Assembly: GCA_022606425.2 (NCBI GenBank)
Contig: JAHDVF020000676.1
Coordinates: 744,001 to 808,000 of the forward strand
DNA from: Lepidostoma basale
Taxonomy: Eukaryota; Arthropoda; Insecta; Trichoptera; Lepidostomatidae
Direction of reading: 5' to 3'
DNA: 64,000 nucleotides
Below the pieces are notes generated by a model that saw only the letters and a program-made list of their open reading frames with translations, did no database searches and was not told where the DNA came from. The position numbers and the translations under genes were made by a program. This document shows, one piece after another, positions 46,440 to 58,514 of this stretch (position 1 is the first letter of the stretch; each line of letters opens with the position of its first letter).

Positions 46440-46685
46440 CTTCAGTCTACTCTCGTCCACTTCTGGACAGCCTCCATTTCCTTTCACGCCATTCTGTCTC
46501 TTACAGACTGAATCCAGTTTATGCCGGTTCAGGTCATCCTTTCACTGAAGTTGCGGTCGCCCTGCACTTCTTTTTGCGGTCCATGGTCTTCAAGTCTTTT
46601 TCAGTCTTCTTGTCAATTTTTTTTCTGAACTTCTGGCTACGTAATCACTCCATTGCCATTTTAGAGTCGTCATGCGGTGGATGAC
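46440..46685 (-). mobile_element. RTE-type LINE 3' end, copy 2
   Basis: CGTCCACTTCTGGACAGCC, GAAGTTGCGGTCGCCCTGC and TTCTGGCTACGTAATCACTCC match 40855-41125. It starts about 120 bases past the receptor stop codon. Confidence 0.75.
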
Positions 46686-46689
46686 GTAA

Positions 46690-47100
46690 GGGTACGGTCA
46701 CACCGGAGTGTCAGGGTAGGAGACAAAACGCTAGGAGATTTCGGCGATTGTAGTGCCGCAGTGATCTTTTATGGTACTAACCACAATAAAGAAATATTCA
46801 ATTTATAATAAAGTAAAAATAAATGTGAGTTTATAAATTAATGATCCTTAATGTAGTGGTCGGTAATCATTAGTAGTCTTTGCTTCAATTGATTAATTCA
46901 TAAAATAAAGTAAAGATAATAAGTTTCATCAATTTCGTGACATTTGGGAATAGTACGAACTGACAGCGCCATCATTAGTTCCGTCATTCTCGGTAATTGT
47001 GGTTAGTGCCATAAAAGATCACCACGGCGCTACAATTGCCGAAATGTCCGAGTGTTTACCACAGGTGGCTTGTGATCAAGCGCTTGGTGCAAAGTATGTA
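46690..47100. mobile_element. DNA transposon with about 60-bp inverted ends
   Basis: GATTTCGGCGATTGTAGTGC ... TTTTATGGTACTAACCACAAT at the left is matched inverted by ATTGTGGTTAGTGCCATAAAA ... GGCGCTACAATTGCCGAAAT at the right. No coding inside. Confidence 0.75.
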
Positions 47101-47643
47101 CTGTGGCCGGTCCCATAGTACGCCATACGTTGGTTCGTCATGTGTTCATCTTGACTCCCACCCTGGCACTCCGGTATGGCTATACCCTTAGAGACTTTGG
47201 TTTTTTCTCTCATGGTATCATTTCTGACTCTATAAGGCTTATTCTTAATATGGCTCTTTTGGTCACTAACACTTTTACGGCGCTTTGTTTGGACAAATTA
47301 GTTTCGAGGCCATAAGTAGCAAGCAACAAACTATTGTGGTATGTAATTGTATTATTGAATAGTAAATAAATCAATTAGTTTAAGTAAAATTATTTATTGT
47401 TAATTTATGAATATAATACAAGCACACAATATAAATATTTAAAATTACAGAATTATAAAAATAAAACTTACACAAAATAATGTTACAAAGGTACACACTT
47501 CCAACATAAATATTGTATAGAATGTTCTATGTTGTATTGCTATACTGATTGAATATCCAATCAAACAAATCTAGTAATATCAAAAAGTTTATTTATTGCA
47601 TTCCCATAACTATAAACCAGTAAAATATAAAGTTGGTCTAGAA

Positions 47644-48004
47644 CAGGGGTGGGCAAATCTTTCGGCTGTCGGGCCAAATTAAAAAAATCACAAAATTAAG
47701 ATTATTGTTGGATTTAGGAAGGGAAGTGGCATACCTGGGGTTGGCGTCACCTTCTACACTTTTTGCAAGTAAAAGATTGTATCAATTCAAAATAAAATCA
47801 TTTCACATTATCAGGGTCAAATGTAGAAATTGGTGCCCCATTATTATTTATATATTTCTTGATATTTTAGCATATTTGCCACATTTTATATACTATTTCT
47901 ATCAACACAATTCATTTTTGTTTTATTAATTACTATCTATTGTTAATTTGTATAATTTTAAAAATACTTTGCAGGTCGAACGGACCATAATTTGCCCAAG
48001 CCTG
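47644..48004. mobile_element. hAT-type MITE with near-perfect 8-bp duplication
   Basis: The ends are CAGGGGTGGGCAAATC and AATTTGCCCAAGCCTG. Flanks GTCTAGAA (47636-47643) and GTTTAGAG (48005-48012) agree at six of eight positions. CAGGGGTGGGCAAA is a well-known hAT end. Confidence 0.85.
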
Positions 48005-48212
48005 GTTTAGAGCATAAAATTATTATCTAAAAAAGGTGTTATTCGGCAGAATGTTACAAAATTAAAACCCCCCCTACTATATCTAGTGTATCATTGAGTG
48101 TAAATGTTAATAACAATGAATACAAAGTAAAAAAATCTAATACCCTATCGATAAAATTACAATAAACAGTTAACGAGGAAGAAAAGATTTGCGTAAAGCC
48201 ATTTATATTGTA

Positions 48213-48741
48213 CAGTGAAACCCCTATTTTACGTTTCTTAAGAGACTGAGAAAAAAAAAGTAAATGGAAGAAAAATATAATTGAAAAAACATTTCAGTAT
48301 ATATTTTTTAAATCACATAGATTAGTTCGCGAAACGCGTGAAGCTAAAGAAACATGTGTAAAAAGGAAGAAAATATTGTAATTAACTTAATGAATAATAC
48401 AAAAAAAAAAAAACATAAAAACTGTTTGTAAATGATGATGGCGAATAATGTTAAAAATAACGAAGCGTTGCAAAGATGTTAACCGCCGAAAATTGAAAGA
48501 TATCGGCCAATCACCACATTGCGCGCTGTATGCTGACCAATCACGGCCGAATTAATGTGTCTACTATCCGACTCATTGTTAAGCGTGCGTAACAAGCATA
48601 TTTTGAATATTTTTGACGTAAATTTCGGAAAAAAACGTAAAAGCGGGTAAAAAATGTACTAAAATATATCATGACTGAAATAATTAAACACAATTGGCAG
48701 AAAAACTTTAAACACAGGGACTTAAAATCTGGGTTTCACTG
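48213..48741. mobile_element. pogo-like non-autonomous element
   Basis: CAGTGAAACCCCTATTTTACG at the left and AAAATCTGGGTTTCACTG at the right are inverted and flanked by TA. No open transposase. Confidence 0.75.
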
Positions 48742-48975
48742 TATTTGAAATGAGTTGAATATTAAAAGTAGATAAAAAAAATAAAACAATAATATGAAAA
48801 GTAAAATACTTACCGTCTACAAGAAATCGTTGCTCTAATGTGTACATATTTAGTAATCCAAAGCGTGGTATTACCATATAAAGAAATATATGTATTTATA
48901 AATATGAAACTGTACATTCAAATGCTACAAATTTTTTACAAAGTTGTCTGCCAATGAGCATCCAGCCGTAGTGCT

Positions 48976-51900
48976 TCACCGACACGAAGGTTGTGTTATG
49001 TTGGGTCTGGTGTAGGGTGTGTTGTTTGTGAGGGACTTCTGTTCCTTTCGCATTATCTTGCACCCATCTGAAATAGAAGAAATTATAATGTTATAAATAT
49101 ATTGAAAAGGACTAAATAACTAATCATCACTCTGTCTCGCCGAAGGGGCAAGCAGAAAGAATGTACCGTCCACACTGACATACTTCTCTCGCTTCAACAT
49201 TCAAAAATTACGTCATGCATAAATTTCTCTGACTCCTCGCGTGGCCAACATTTATTATTATTTTGTTGAATCACTCTTTACATCATTACAGCATGAGCCA
49301 AATCGATGTAAAGGGTATTATTATAGTGATTCTCGTGACATGTGATAGGCAGCTAATAATCTATCGCCATTTCATTGTCACGCGAATTCCACACCAGACC
49401 AAAGATAGAGTGACAGAGTGACAATCACACTGCCCTCGCTGGGAATCGAACCCGGAACCTTCAGGGTGGCAGACAATGCACTTACCACTCGGCCACGAAG
49501 GTATTTGATTGTGTCATATTTTCCTCTATTTTTTTTCTGTTAACGTCATTTATGTACACTTTCTTTATTGCACGCACGTGGAGGAAAACGTGGCACTATT
49601 AATTAAATAAAATATTGAATGTCCGTCACGTGAGAAAAATCGAAGTGCGTGCATGACACAATATATGAATGTTGAAGATCGAAAAAAGGATGTTAGGAAA
49701 GAACAGTGTGATGGTCCATTCTTTCTGTCTACCCCTCAGGCGAGACAGCACGGTGGTTAGTTAGCAAGTTAGTTCTTTATCATTCTTTCTTTCTACATGT
49801 CCAAACCAGATCACTGCTTTCACCTCTTATATTTGCAGTTGACACTCTCAATGCAAATATAACACGCATTCATCTAAGAGATCTTATTTCTATTTTCATC
49901 CTTTTGCCAGTTCCATGCTGCACTTCCATACGTAAGGGGTAAGTACAAGAACATCTTGTGAACTGCCATCTTTGGATTTTGTTTGCGATGACAACATTAA
50001 AACTAAAAAAAATAAAATAAAGATTTTCTTACTTTGTGCATTGTTTTTAGAATTCTCTTTGTAAATGAAACGGTTAGCAGATGATCCGAAACCAGATTTA
50101 TTTTCTTTTAACAGGCAGCTCCCGGTTATCACCTTGGAAAAGCTCGCCGATTTCACTATTGATTTGGTCTTCGCAGCTACAAATGGAAAACATAATTATA
50201 ATAGAAATAAAAAGATAAGAAATAAAGGGAAGGAACAAGAGCATGCTTAGCAAATTACTAACGTTTATTATCACCTATCATAAAGTTGGTCCTTTCCGAC
50301 AACACTCGCTTCTGCACTCCAATCAGCTTGTTCGGCTTCTTCATAGGAGGCTCTCCTTTTTTATATTTTTGCGTAAGTACAAACGTTGAGTTGAGATCGT
50401 TTACATTGATGGGTTTAGACGTCAAGTTACAGTTGTTGCTATCTGGATAAACGATAAAAGGTTTGGAATCGCCGTCTATCGTATGTGTAGAGTTCATGTC
50501 TTCGTCTGATGCCACTATATCTACGGTCTCATCGAGTATTCCTTCGTTAGTCTCGAGATTGAAGGTTGTATTCCCCATTAACATCACCGGCGAATAAGTA
50601 TTTGAGTTCATAATTTCAATTGACGGTAACTTCAGACTGCTCGGCAATTTAGACGTTTCTAGATTCAGCATATACTTAATGTGCGTGTCATCACACTCGA
50701 CCTGCATTTCCTCGTCCTGCCATGTGATCGACTTGGCATTTTTAGCTCTGCGAACAAGATCGTTGTACTCCAAAGTCATTGATTTAGTCACCTTATCGTA
50801 TCCCTTGAGGTAAAGATAGTATCTATTTAGCATTTTTAACGAGTCCTTAATGAAGTCGTGGAAGTGGATCACTTCTTCATATTGCATAGTGGATATTTTC
50901 GAGACATGTTCGTTCTGAGCGGCTAAAATCAACGTAGTCGTTTCGCACTTAAGATAATTGACGGTGGCTTCGCACCCAGGCGCCGCTTTCAATGCATGTT
51001 CGGTCAGAATTTTAAAATCATTTTCCGCATTTTGCACGTCATTCCACAGGTCGATCATATCTTGAGTCATGTTTGTGGCTTGAATGACAAGGGATTCGGA
51101 AGCAATTTGAAGTCTGGATATCTGTCCTTGACATGCCTGTAAAAAATATATTTTTAGTTAATTCTAAGGAAAGCTGAGGCATTTACTTTGCAACTACAAT
51201 CATAAGAAATGATAGGTAACAATAACACATAATTAAATTGAATCTTTGGGTGGATCAATTTGATTGAATGTGATATGTTAAAGCATAAAAAAAAATCAAT
51301 CAATCAAAACAGTTAATTTTCTCAAAAGATATTACAAACAACAATCATAGTTTAAGGCATCTATTGAGAACAGGTAAAATATAATATATAATACCAGGAA
51401 CGCATGAGAGATGGTTTGACTTTAGGAATACAAGATTCTCTCCTAAAGTCAATCAGTTTATTAGTCAAGAGTATTTGCCTTCTGAACGTACTCTCACAAA
51501 TATGCAAGATGTCGATCTTCAAAGCGATCATGTTCAGCAGTTTGATTGCTCTGCCCACCGGCATTACCAGAGGCAGGTTGGTTCTGCATGCTGGGAGATA
51601 AAACGGATTGTGCTGATGCTGTCGAATTATATATGTATATACAAATCGTAAATAACATGTACCACTGACTCACTTACACAGTCTAAAATTTATATGATAC
51701 TTTTATATGTCGCAAGTGTAGTGAAAGCCGATATATCGGATTTTGGCAACCAAAGGATTGAGCATCCAGTTTCACTTCACTCAATGGCTTAAATACCATT
51801 ATACTGGTTTTGGTTAACTCACCAACTACAGAAATAAAATAGGAAAATAGGTTGTAACCTCTCGGAGTTGGTTCTCGCTGAAGTCGCAGCACATGGAGGA

Positions 51901-54900
51901 GAGCATGGCGGCGGCACGACTTCTGCGCACCGCACGGCCCACCAGACACTTCTGCTTGCTCTGGCTGTTGAGGTATGAGCGCAAGAGTTTGTGGTATGGC
52001 TTCACACCCGTCTCCAGCTTGGTGCACCACTCCTTGGCCAGCTTATCTGCAAATATATACACTAATTTAAATATTTATACTACCAAGTAAACACAATTTT
52101 TTTTGCAAAAGATAAATTCAAAACATACGTTATAAAGAACACACTAAAACATAATTAACTATTTTCTTAAATTAATTAAAACACCGTTTTTTTCCTCAAT
52201 ACGTTTAAAAGATTTTATACTTTCATCATCAGGATAAAGATATAAACCGAAGGTATAAAACCACGCTGAGAAAAATATACTAAAAAGTGGAAATAAAATA
52301 GTTTTTAATTCATGAAAAAATTTGCTATGGAATTCCATAGTGTTTACGCGTTATAAATATGTAAAATTGATGATTCAAAATGCCATATTTCCATCGATGA
52401 TTTTATATTTCAAAACATGGTAACTGAAAAGAAGTGTTAAGTCATAAATATAATAAATACATTGCATAATTTAAATTTGATAGATTACTATGTGAAAAAT
52501 GTATAAAATCATTATGTGATAGGAAAAAAAATCAAAACAAGAACTATAGTGTGTATGATGTGAAATCTTTTCCTTTCGCCATTAACACATTTGCTGCCGA
52601 ATATAATACCAAATAATTATGAGGGTGCTGAATGCTATGCAACGGGAATTCCGCTTCCAACTAAAGTCTTTCAAATCAAATCAAATCAGTTTATTAACTC
52701 AAAAGATATTACAAACAGGAAAATGTTTAAGGCATCCATTGAGTACAGGTAAAATATTATAAAAATACAACATAGTACCAGGAACGCAATAGAGATGGTT
52801 CGACATTAAGAAGACAAGATACTTTCTAAAGTCAAGAGTATTTGTCCCCTGAATGTACCTTCACTAATATACAAGACGTCGATCTCCGAGGAGACTGCGT
52901 TCAGCAGACTAATTGCTCTTCCCACCGGTGTCACCAGAGGCAGATTGGTTCTGGTGGCCGGTTGGTAAAACAATCTGTGCTGTCGCTGTCGGAGAAATCT
53001 AAAGTCTTGTGGTGCATTGTGTAGTTATTGGCGGATATCGTACTAAATTATAGAAAAATCTGTTGATACACGCACTATAGGAGCATGACGCAAACATGCA
53101 CCCTCAGCGTGGTTACAAACTATACTTTGTCGCGGATATGCGTCATCAGCACTCAACGTGTTAAAAAAAAATTAACTCACTAGCCAGGAGGGTTTCGGTG
53201 TCTACAGTGCTGACTGCCTTAGGAGAGTTCTGTGCCTTGGCCAACTCGGATTCAAGCTGCTTAACTCTGAGCGTGAGCTCCTCCACACGCTTGATGTACT
53301 GCGTGACGTGCGTGTCGCAGTTGACAATGTTCTTCTTCATGCGCAACTGGATTTTGTTGGCGCGCGTGGCATACTTGAGTGTGTTGTAAGTGTCCTCGTA
53401 TGAGAGATGAGTCGGCCCGATATTCGCAATCATCACTGTCCGGCAGTTTCCACCCAGACTGTCTTTTAGGAGACGCGTTAGTTTTGAATCACTGCAAGAA
53501 ACACATTTATAAATAAATAAAAAAATAATAATTTATAACACTTGTGAACTTTGTTTTTACACCACATTATTTTGTTTTGTCTAAACAACTGGTTTCACTC
53601 CCGCTGGATCATTTTTGTAGCCATGACAAAGCTCAAATGACGGCCCAAGATCGGGAAGCTTGGTGCTGTTCTACAAGGTGTCTCAAAATAAAGTTTATAT
53701 TTAGTGGATCGATAAAAAAAAGTAAGCCATTTATTGAAAAAATGTTTATTAATTATTAAAGTATGCAATTTGGAAATCATTTGTAAAAAATAATATCACC
53801 TAAATGTAAACCCTTGCATTCAAGGTACTCATTTAGTCGAACAGCAAAATTTCTTATGACAACTCGGGTTAAATCAGGCTTGCGTGAAGGCCATTTATGT
53901 CACCTCTCTTGGAGATCAATTTGCCAGGGAAAATTTCACGAACTCGTTGCAGGGACGTATTGGACGTGTGTGACGTTGCTATGTCCTGCTGGAACTATAT
54001 TCTTTGGCTATAGCCAGGAAAGTTTTGCAATTCAGGCACCAAGAAATCGTCTAACATTTCCACAAAACATATTAAAGAACAATATAAACTTTCTTTTGAG
54101 ACACCTTGTATTAAGAGAGCGAACCCGAAATAAATGGGAAAAGGCTAGGAGAGTAGAAGAAGATTAACTTTACCGATATGGTATAAACTTAGATCCATCT
54201 GCCAGCTGGTTGATGCAATTTCCCAAAGCCAGGAGGCTGCGGTTGATGTTGGCTCCTTCCTTGAATCTCTCACCCTTACAGCCGGTGGCGGAGGCTCTTT
54301 CGCTGCCCGCCAGGTCAATCATGGACAACTTTACAATCTTCACCTGCCCGGATTGTTTGGTCCTCATCTTAACATAAACCTGGGACATAGAAAAAAAGTA
54401 ATTAAAATATATGGCAAATGAAATCCTTGTCCGATGGACTATTTCTGAAATGAAAAATATATATAAAGGGTCATCCATTACGGACGGGTCGATGTTGAAA
54501 TGGAATAAAACAAGATGTGTATAAGGTATCACCAAATTTTTATTTTTATTTGTAAAGCCCATGTATGCCACTATGTACAGAATGTATCGTTGTTCAAATG
54601 TCAGTTGAAACTTGTACGGGTGCAGGCCCAAGTTCCGATGCAAAATACGCCAAGTTTAAGTCCACGAAAGGCCAAGTTCTTGTGCACGGCGAACAATTGT
54701 CTGCGTCGGGTTCTCCACACTCTCACGGACACCGGCGATGTTCTCGATCGATCTGGTGTTCCTTTCAAGTATGGGTGTTGGCTGATTGTTTACCGAACCA
54801 GTCGTCTTGAATTTGGAGAGTCGACATTGAAAAGCCACCGCGTCTGCCGTAAGATGGGTGTAACGCAGGCAATGTTTGCACGAACGAACAATCATTTTGA

Positions 54901-57900
54901 TAATAAAGTTGGATCATTTTGACGAACTGCTTAATCGTGTAACTTGCCATAGTAATTTGGCATAAGTAACCGAATAATAAACAATAGATTTGACAGACGC
55001 CGCAAAAACAACATGGCCGCCACAGCCTATCAACATCGACCCGTCCTTATTGGATGACTCTCGGTAATGCAAAGTTCCAAGAGTATATAAAACTGGAGCC
55101 ATTCTATGCAACATCTTATAGAGCTTATATTATATAAAGGGTCTCATTTTCACCGTAATAATTTTGTTTTCATCCTTCTTTTGTCAATGCTTCACTTCTA
55201 TACACGAGTCAACATAATAATATCATTGTCCACTGCGAAATTAGGACCAAAAATTTCAAATCTTGGAAATTATAACTTGAGCCGAGATAAATAAAAAGCT
55301 AATTTTCAATACACAGTTTTCATGATGTAATAACCGCTAGGGAGCAACAAAAAAGTAGAATATATAATAAACTTTGCATCTGATATTCGTTACCCGTTAA
55401 AAAATAAATATACATATAAAAAACCTTAAATCGAGTGTGAAAGATGAAAAAGATGGGTTTTCAGATTAGATCTGAAATTTGTTGATCATTAATGGACCTA
55501 AGGTTTGAAGTGAGATTGTTCCAAATCATGGTCCAGCTTTTGCAAAGGCTCGATAATACGAATGAAAACATCTGTTTTCTAGAAGTTTTATTATTGTTTA
55601 TGGGAATGACATGTTTCACCTTTCTAAGGCATTATCAAATGTTGTTGTCACATTTGATAATGCCTTAGAAAGGTGAAACATGTAATTCCCATAAACTATA
55701 ATATAATAAAACTCCCAGAAAACAGACATTCTCAATCATCTCAATCAGACATTGTTGCTGTGATAAGTTGGATAAAAAAACATAGAATGATAGAAACCTG
55801 GTTTTATATACTTGCTAGGTAAAGTTTAATGAGAAGTATAATACGCAGAAAATTTAACTAAAGCATAGTAACTCAAAAATAATTGAAATGAATCCAACTA
55901 ACATTATTAACATATAAAAACAAAAAAGAAACTTACTGGTGTAGTCAGTATGGCCCTAAGGATGGAAAGTTTGGAGATCTTTGCATTAGAGTAACATTTC
56001 AACTCAACTAGTCTATCTATTGCTCAGAAATATGTATAACCTTAAATTCAGGCTGTCAAAGATGAACAATTTCTGTTAAAAAATAAAAAGTGTGAACCTG
56101 GAACACGGCGTGGCTTCTTGAGCTCTCGGCATTGGCATCCGTGGGGTGCTGGGTACGGTTCCGGTTGCCCTTCTCCAGCATATCCAGCAGCTCCTGAGCC
56201 GTGGCGATGCTCTGGCTGTGCAGCCCCGACACAATCACGCCGTAAGTGCCGTCCCGCAAGTTCAGGGGCCCCGAGGGGTTTAGCAGGTCGTGGACGTTTT
56301 CATTGTACACCTAAAAATAATAATAATTTCATATAAAGCAGTCATATTATTTTACAAAGTTATACTAAAATCATCACTGCAAATATAAACATATCTACTG
56401 AAGCAAAGATGGCAGTGCACAATGGGGTTATAGTGCCGACCATATATATGGAAGTGAAGGTTGGAGTTAAAAAGAATGTGCAGAAAAATAATGTATGATA
56501 GAATACCTAATGAAGAAGTGAGAAAGGAATGTAAGGCAGATGAATGCATTCTAAACAAAATTAAGAAAGGGTCCCAAAAATGGTTTGAATATATGAAAAT
56601 AATGGTTAAAAGGATATACACAAGTTGTCTGAATAGAAAAAAAAGTCAAGCAAGGTCAAGGAAGACTGAAAGGCAGCCATGTTCGAAGTCGGAACAATTG
56701 ACGAATGTGTGTGTGTCTCGGTATGAATGTACAAGAGGCGCGAGAGTTGTTGGGATAAAACAGTGTGGCGGTCCATCGCCTCTGCCTACCTCTCCGGAGA
56801 AATGGCATGATGGTTAGTTAGTTATAATTAAACACTTTGAATCAAGTAGGTGGCCTAAAAGTCACTCCCATAGCGAAAAAACTAGGGAACGTTGTCTGCT
56901 GTGGTACGGCCGTGTGAGCAGGAGGGGACCAGGTCGCCTCCTGCAAAGTGGATGTCCACAGTTAGGAACGACCTGAAGGCGCTGGGACTATTACTTCTTA
57001 TTTTTCTCTTTAGTGTAGGTCTTGCGATCTGTTTAGACAGGATATCAAATTTCATCCTGTGACGAAGAAGTGAAGCTTTATCTCCATATCTTTGATGGTC
57101 GTCCTGGTTGTCGGCAGCCCTCTGAAATCTCCTGCATCACGATCTTGGGAATCCTCGCTGGGTCCATCCTATCGATGTTGTCCATCCAGAATCGTCTTCT
57201 CTGTCCACTCCATCTCACTATGTCATCAATTTTGCAGGATCTGCGAATCTCTTCGTTGGGTATCCTATCTCTAAGGGTTCTTCCCACGATCGGTCGCAAT
57301 GATTTCATTTCTGCTACTCTTAGATGTTTGGTTAGGACAGCATCTGCTTTTGCATCAATTCCGTTCATTATGGGCCTGATGCATGTTTTGTAGATCCCGG
57401 CTTTGCTTTCCACTAGCATATTTTTACTGTTCCAAATAGTATCATCAGTAATCAGGCTATTTTCTGGTTTCATTTATTGTTTATTTTTAAGACTAACACC
57501 AAAGATTTCAATAAAGAGTATAATAATTTATTGCACAATCTCTAATGTGAACAGGCATAATAGCTCATTAATATGAAGGAATCGGGTCGTGTCCTTGCTC
57601 GAATGCAAGTCCCCTGGTTCAGAAACCAAGCTTTGCCTTTCAGATAACCACCTGGTTTTATTTGTAAAAGCAGTCACTTTATTTTATGAAGTTATAGTTA
57701 TTATAGAATATTAAATAACATATTTGTAGCTGTTACCTTTAATATGTAAATAATTATATCCAACTAACCGCCATAATGTGTCTTTGTAGGGGTAGACACA
57801 GTTGCACAAAATGAATAGATAATTTCAAAGTTATATATAGAAAAATGTACTAAATTTACCACTATTTAGTTTGAAAAACATAGTAAATAATCCAATAAGT

Positions 57901-58514
57901 ATATATAGTGAAAGGAATAAAATACTCACCTCCAGATAAGACACACAAATGTCGAAATCTCGGTTGTCCTTGTGGTCCTCCATACATTTGTACAATTCTT
58001 GCATCGTAAGGTATGTTATTCCCGGGCACTCCGCGTAACCCAGCATCGTGTGAGTTTTACCGGCGCCGGTAGCCCCATAAACAAATACCGAACAGTTGTA
58101 TCCATCCATCAAAGAACTGATCAAGTCTTTGGTGGTGTCGTTGAAAACATTTTCGTTTGTAGAGTACATATCAAATACATTGTCAAACATAAATTGCATT
58201 TCTTTATTCGCCTTCTTGATGTAGTTGTGGGTTGCTTGCTGAACTCCGTGGTAAAAGAAAGGTTTTTCTTCCTCTTTCGGATCGAAAATAAGCATTCTCG
58301 AATCGAGAGTTTTGACAACCAATTTGCATTTAGCATCATTTTCCCTTGCGTTGGGTGGTCTAACCCGGACTGCTACCTTAATATTTGCGGCGGTTGCTTC
58401 TGTTGTTCCCGATAAAGAAGGCTTCATCAATGGTGTTCCAATTTTAGAGTTTCTCCTAGCTTTTTTATGCTGAGGAGAAAAAGCCGATTTGTAATCTCTC
58501 TTGCCTGGCGGCAT
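48976..58514 (-). CDS. Klp67A: Kinesin-8 family motor (Klp67A / KIF18A type)
   Basis: Kinesin-8 motors walk to microtubule plus ends and limit kinetochore-microtubule length in mitosis. Exons: 57930-58514, 56098-56310, 54174-54379, 53181-53491, 51859-52046, 50275-51136, 50033-50176, 48976-49067; all phases join, giving 866 residues (KIF18A 898, fly Klp67A 814). The motor is N-terminal: [11 protein letters not shown] (45-55), P-loop GATGAGKT (147-154), switch I SSRSHA (258-263), switch II DLAGSE (288-293), and the neck region [12 protein letters not shown] loop-2 extension rich in Lys ([11 protein letters not shown]) fits kinesin-8. A coiled coil ([25 protein letters not shown]) follows. The 287-codon sixth exon encodes a tail with further helical stretches, and the final exon adds a basic tail ending SCR before TGA. 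Introns carry LINE-E, Tc1-like and MITE insertions. An intergenic start at 58512-58514 gives [12 protein letters not shown]. Confidence 0.95.
49110..49262 (-). repeat. LINE-A 3' end
   Basis: ACTAATCATCACTCTGTCTCG, CCGAAGGGGCAAGCAGAAAG and TCTGACTCCTCGCGTGGCC match the family's reversed 3' end. It adjoins the SINE-2 copy. Confidence 0.65.
49268..49497 (-). repeat. tRNA-derived SINE, family 2, uninterrupted copy
   Basis: The minus strand starts GTGGCCGAGTGGTAAGTGC (box A) and has GGTTCGATTCCCAG (box B), CACTCTGTCACTCTATCTTTG and the TTTACATCGATTTGG tail. Sister of 24484-25002. Confidence 0.82.
49565..49975. repeat. Two LINE-A fragments in opposite orientation
   Basis: 49565-49775 is plus (GAGGAAAACGTGGCAC ... 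GCACGGTGGTTAGTTAG), and 49777-49975 is minus (ATTCTTTCTTTCTACATGTCC, CATCTAAGAGATCTTATTTC). Head-on remnants next to the kinesin exon at 50033. Confidence 0.6.
51310..51640 (-). mobile_element. LINE-E 3' fragment
   Basis: The reverse of 18330-18610: TCTCAAAAGATATTACAAAC, CCAGGAACGCATGAG and CCCACCGGCATTACCAGAGG. It lies in a kinesin intron. Confidence 0.8.
52675..53005 (-). mobile_element. LINE-E 3' fragment, second kinesin intron copy
   Basis: Begins at the tail with AAATCAAATCAAATCAG, then GATATTACAAACAGG, CCAGGAACGCAATAGAG and CTTCCCACCGGTGTCACCAG. More similar to 17891-18663 than the copy at 51310. Confidence 0.82.
53674..54108. mobile_element. Tc1/mariner-like element with 27-bp inverted ends
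   Basis: CAAGGTGTCTCAAAATAAAG at the left and CTTTCTTTTGAGACACCTTG at the right, with TA on both sides. A piece of the same end (AACTTTCTTTTGAGACACCC) lies at 2910-2932 in importin-13. The interior carries short minus-strand remnants of a transposase. Confidence 0.75.
54466..55061 (-). mobile_element. Tc1/mariner-superfamily element with transposase N-terminus
   Basis: The ends GGGTCATCCATTACGGACGGG and CCCGTCCTTATTGGATGACTC are inverted. The minus strand encodes a broken DUF4817-like helix-turn-helix: [54 protein letters not shown] and [14 protein letters not shown]. Frame changes throughout. It lies in a kinesin intron. Confidence 0.8.
55558..55735. mobile_element. Palindromic MITE P, second complete copy
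   Basis: AATGAAAACATCTGTTTTCTAG ... GACATGTTTCACCTTTCTAAGG and the inverse ... CAGACATTCTCAATC. In a kinesin intron. Matches 41978-42150. Confidence 0.85.
56360..56825 (+). mobile_element. LINE-A 3' fragment
   Basis: [41 protein letters not shown] and CTACCTCTCCGGAGAAATGG with GTTAG tail. Same family as 31690-32527. In the first kinesin intron. Confidence 0.82.
57060..57476 (-). mobile_element. LINE-H C-terminal fragment
   Basis: The minus strand reads [40 protein letters not shown] and [16 protein letters not shown]. Typical post-reverse-transcriptase LINE coding, 131 codons open. It joins a SINE-1 copy to the right. Confidence 0.75.
57485..57657 (-). repeat. tRNA-derived SINE, family 1, second copy
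   Basis: The minus strand: AACCAGGTGGTTATCTG, GGGGACTTGCATTCGAGC (box B region), GACACGACCCGATTCCTTC, then AATCTTTGGTGTTAGTC. Same as 330-517. Confidence 0.8.

Larger units (their letters stand above)
46319..48975. other. Intergenic region between the convergent receptor and kinesin genes
   Basis: Mostly repeats: an RTE end (46440-46685), an inverted-end transposon (46690-47100), a hAT MITE (47644-48004) and a pogo-like element (48213-48741). 47100-47340 has a GC-richer stretch that I could not assign. The 3' UTRs of both genes must end here. Confidence 0.6.

Noticed and set aside
54515..54922. Plus-strand ORF of 135 codons
   Set aside because: Opposite strand of the transposase remnant in the element at 54466-55061.
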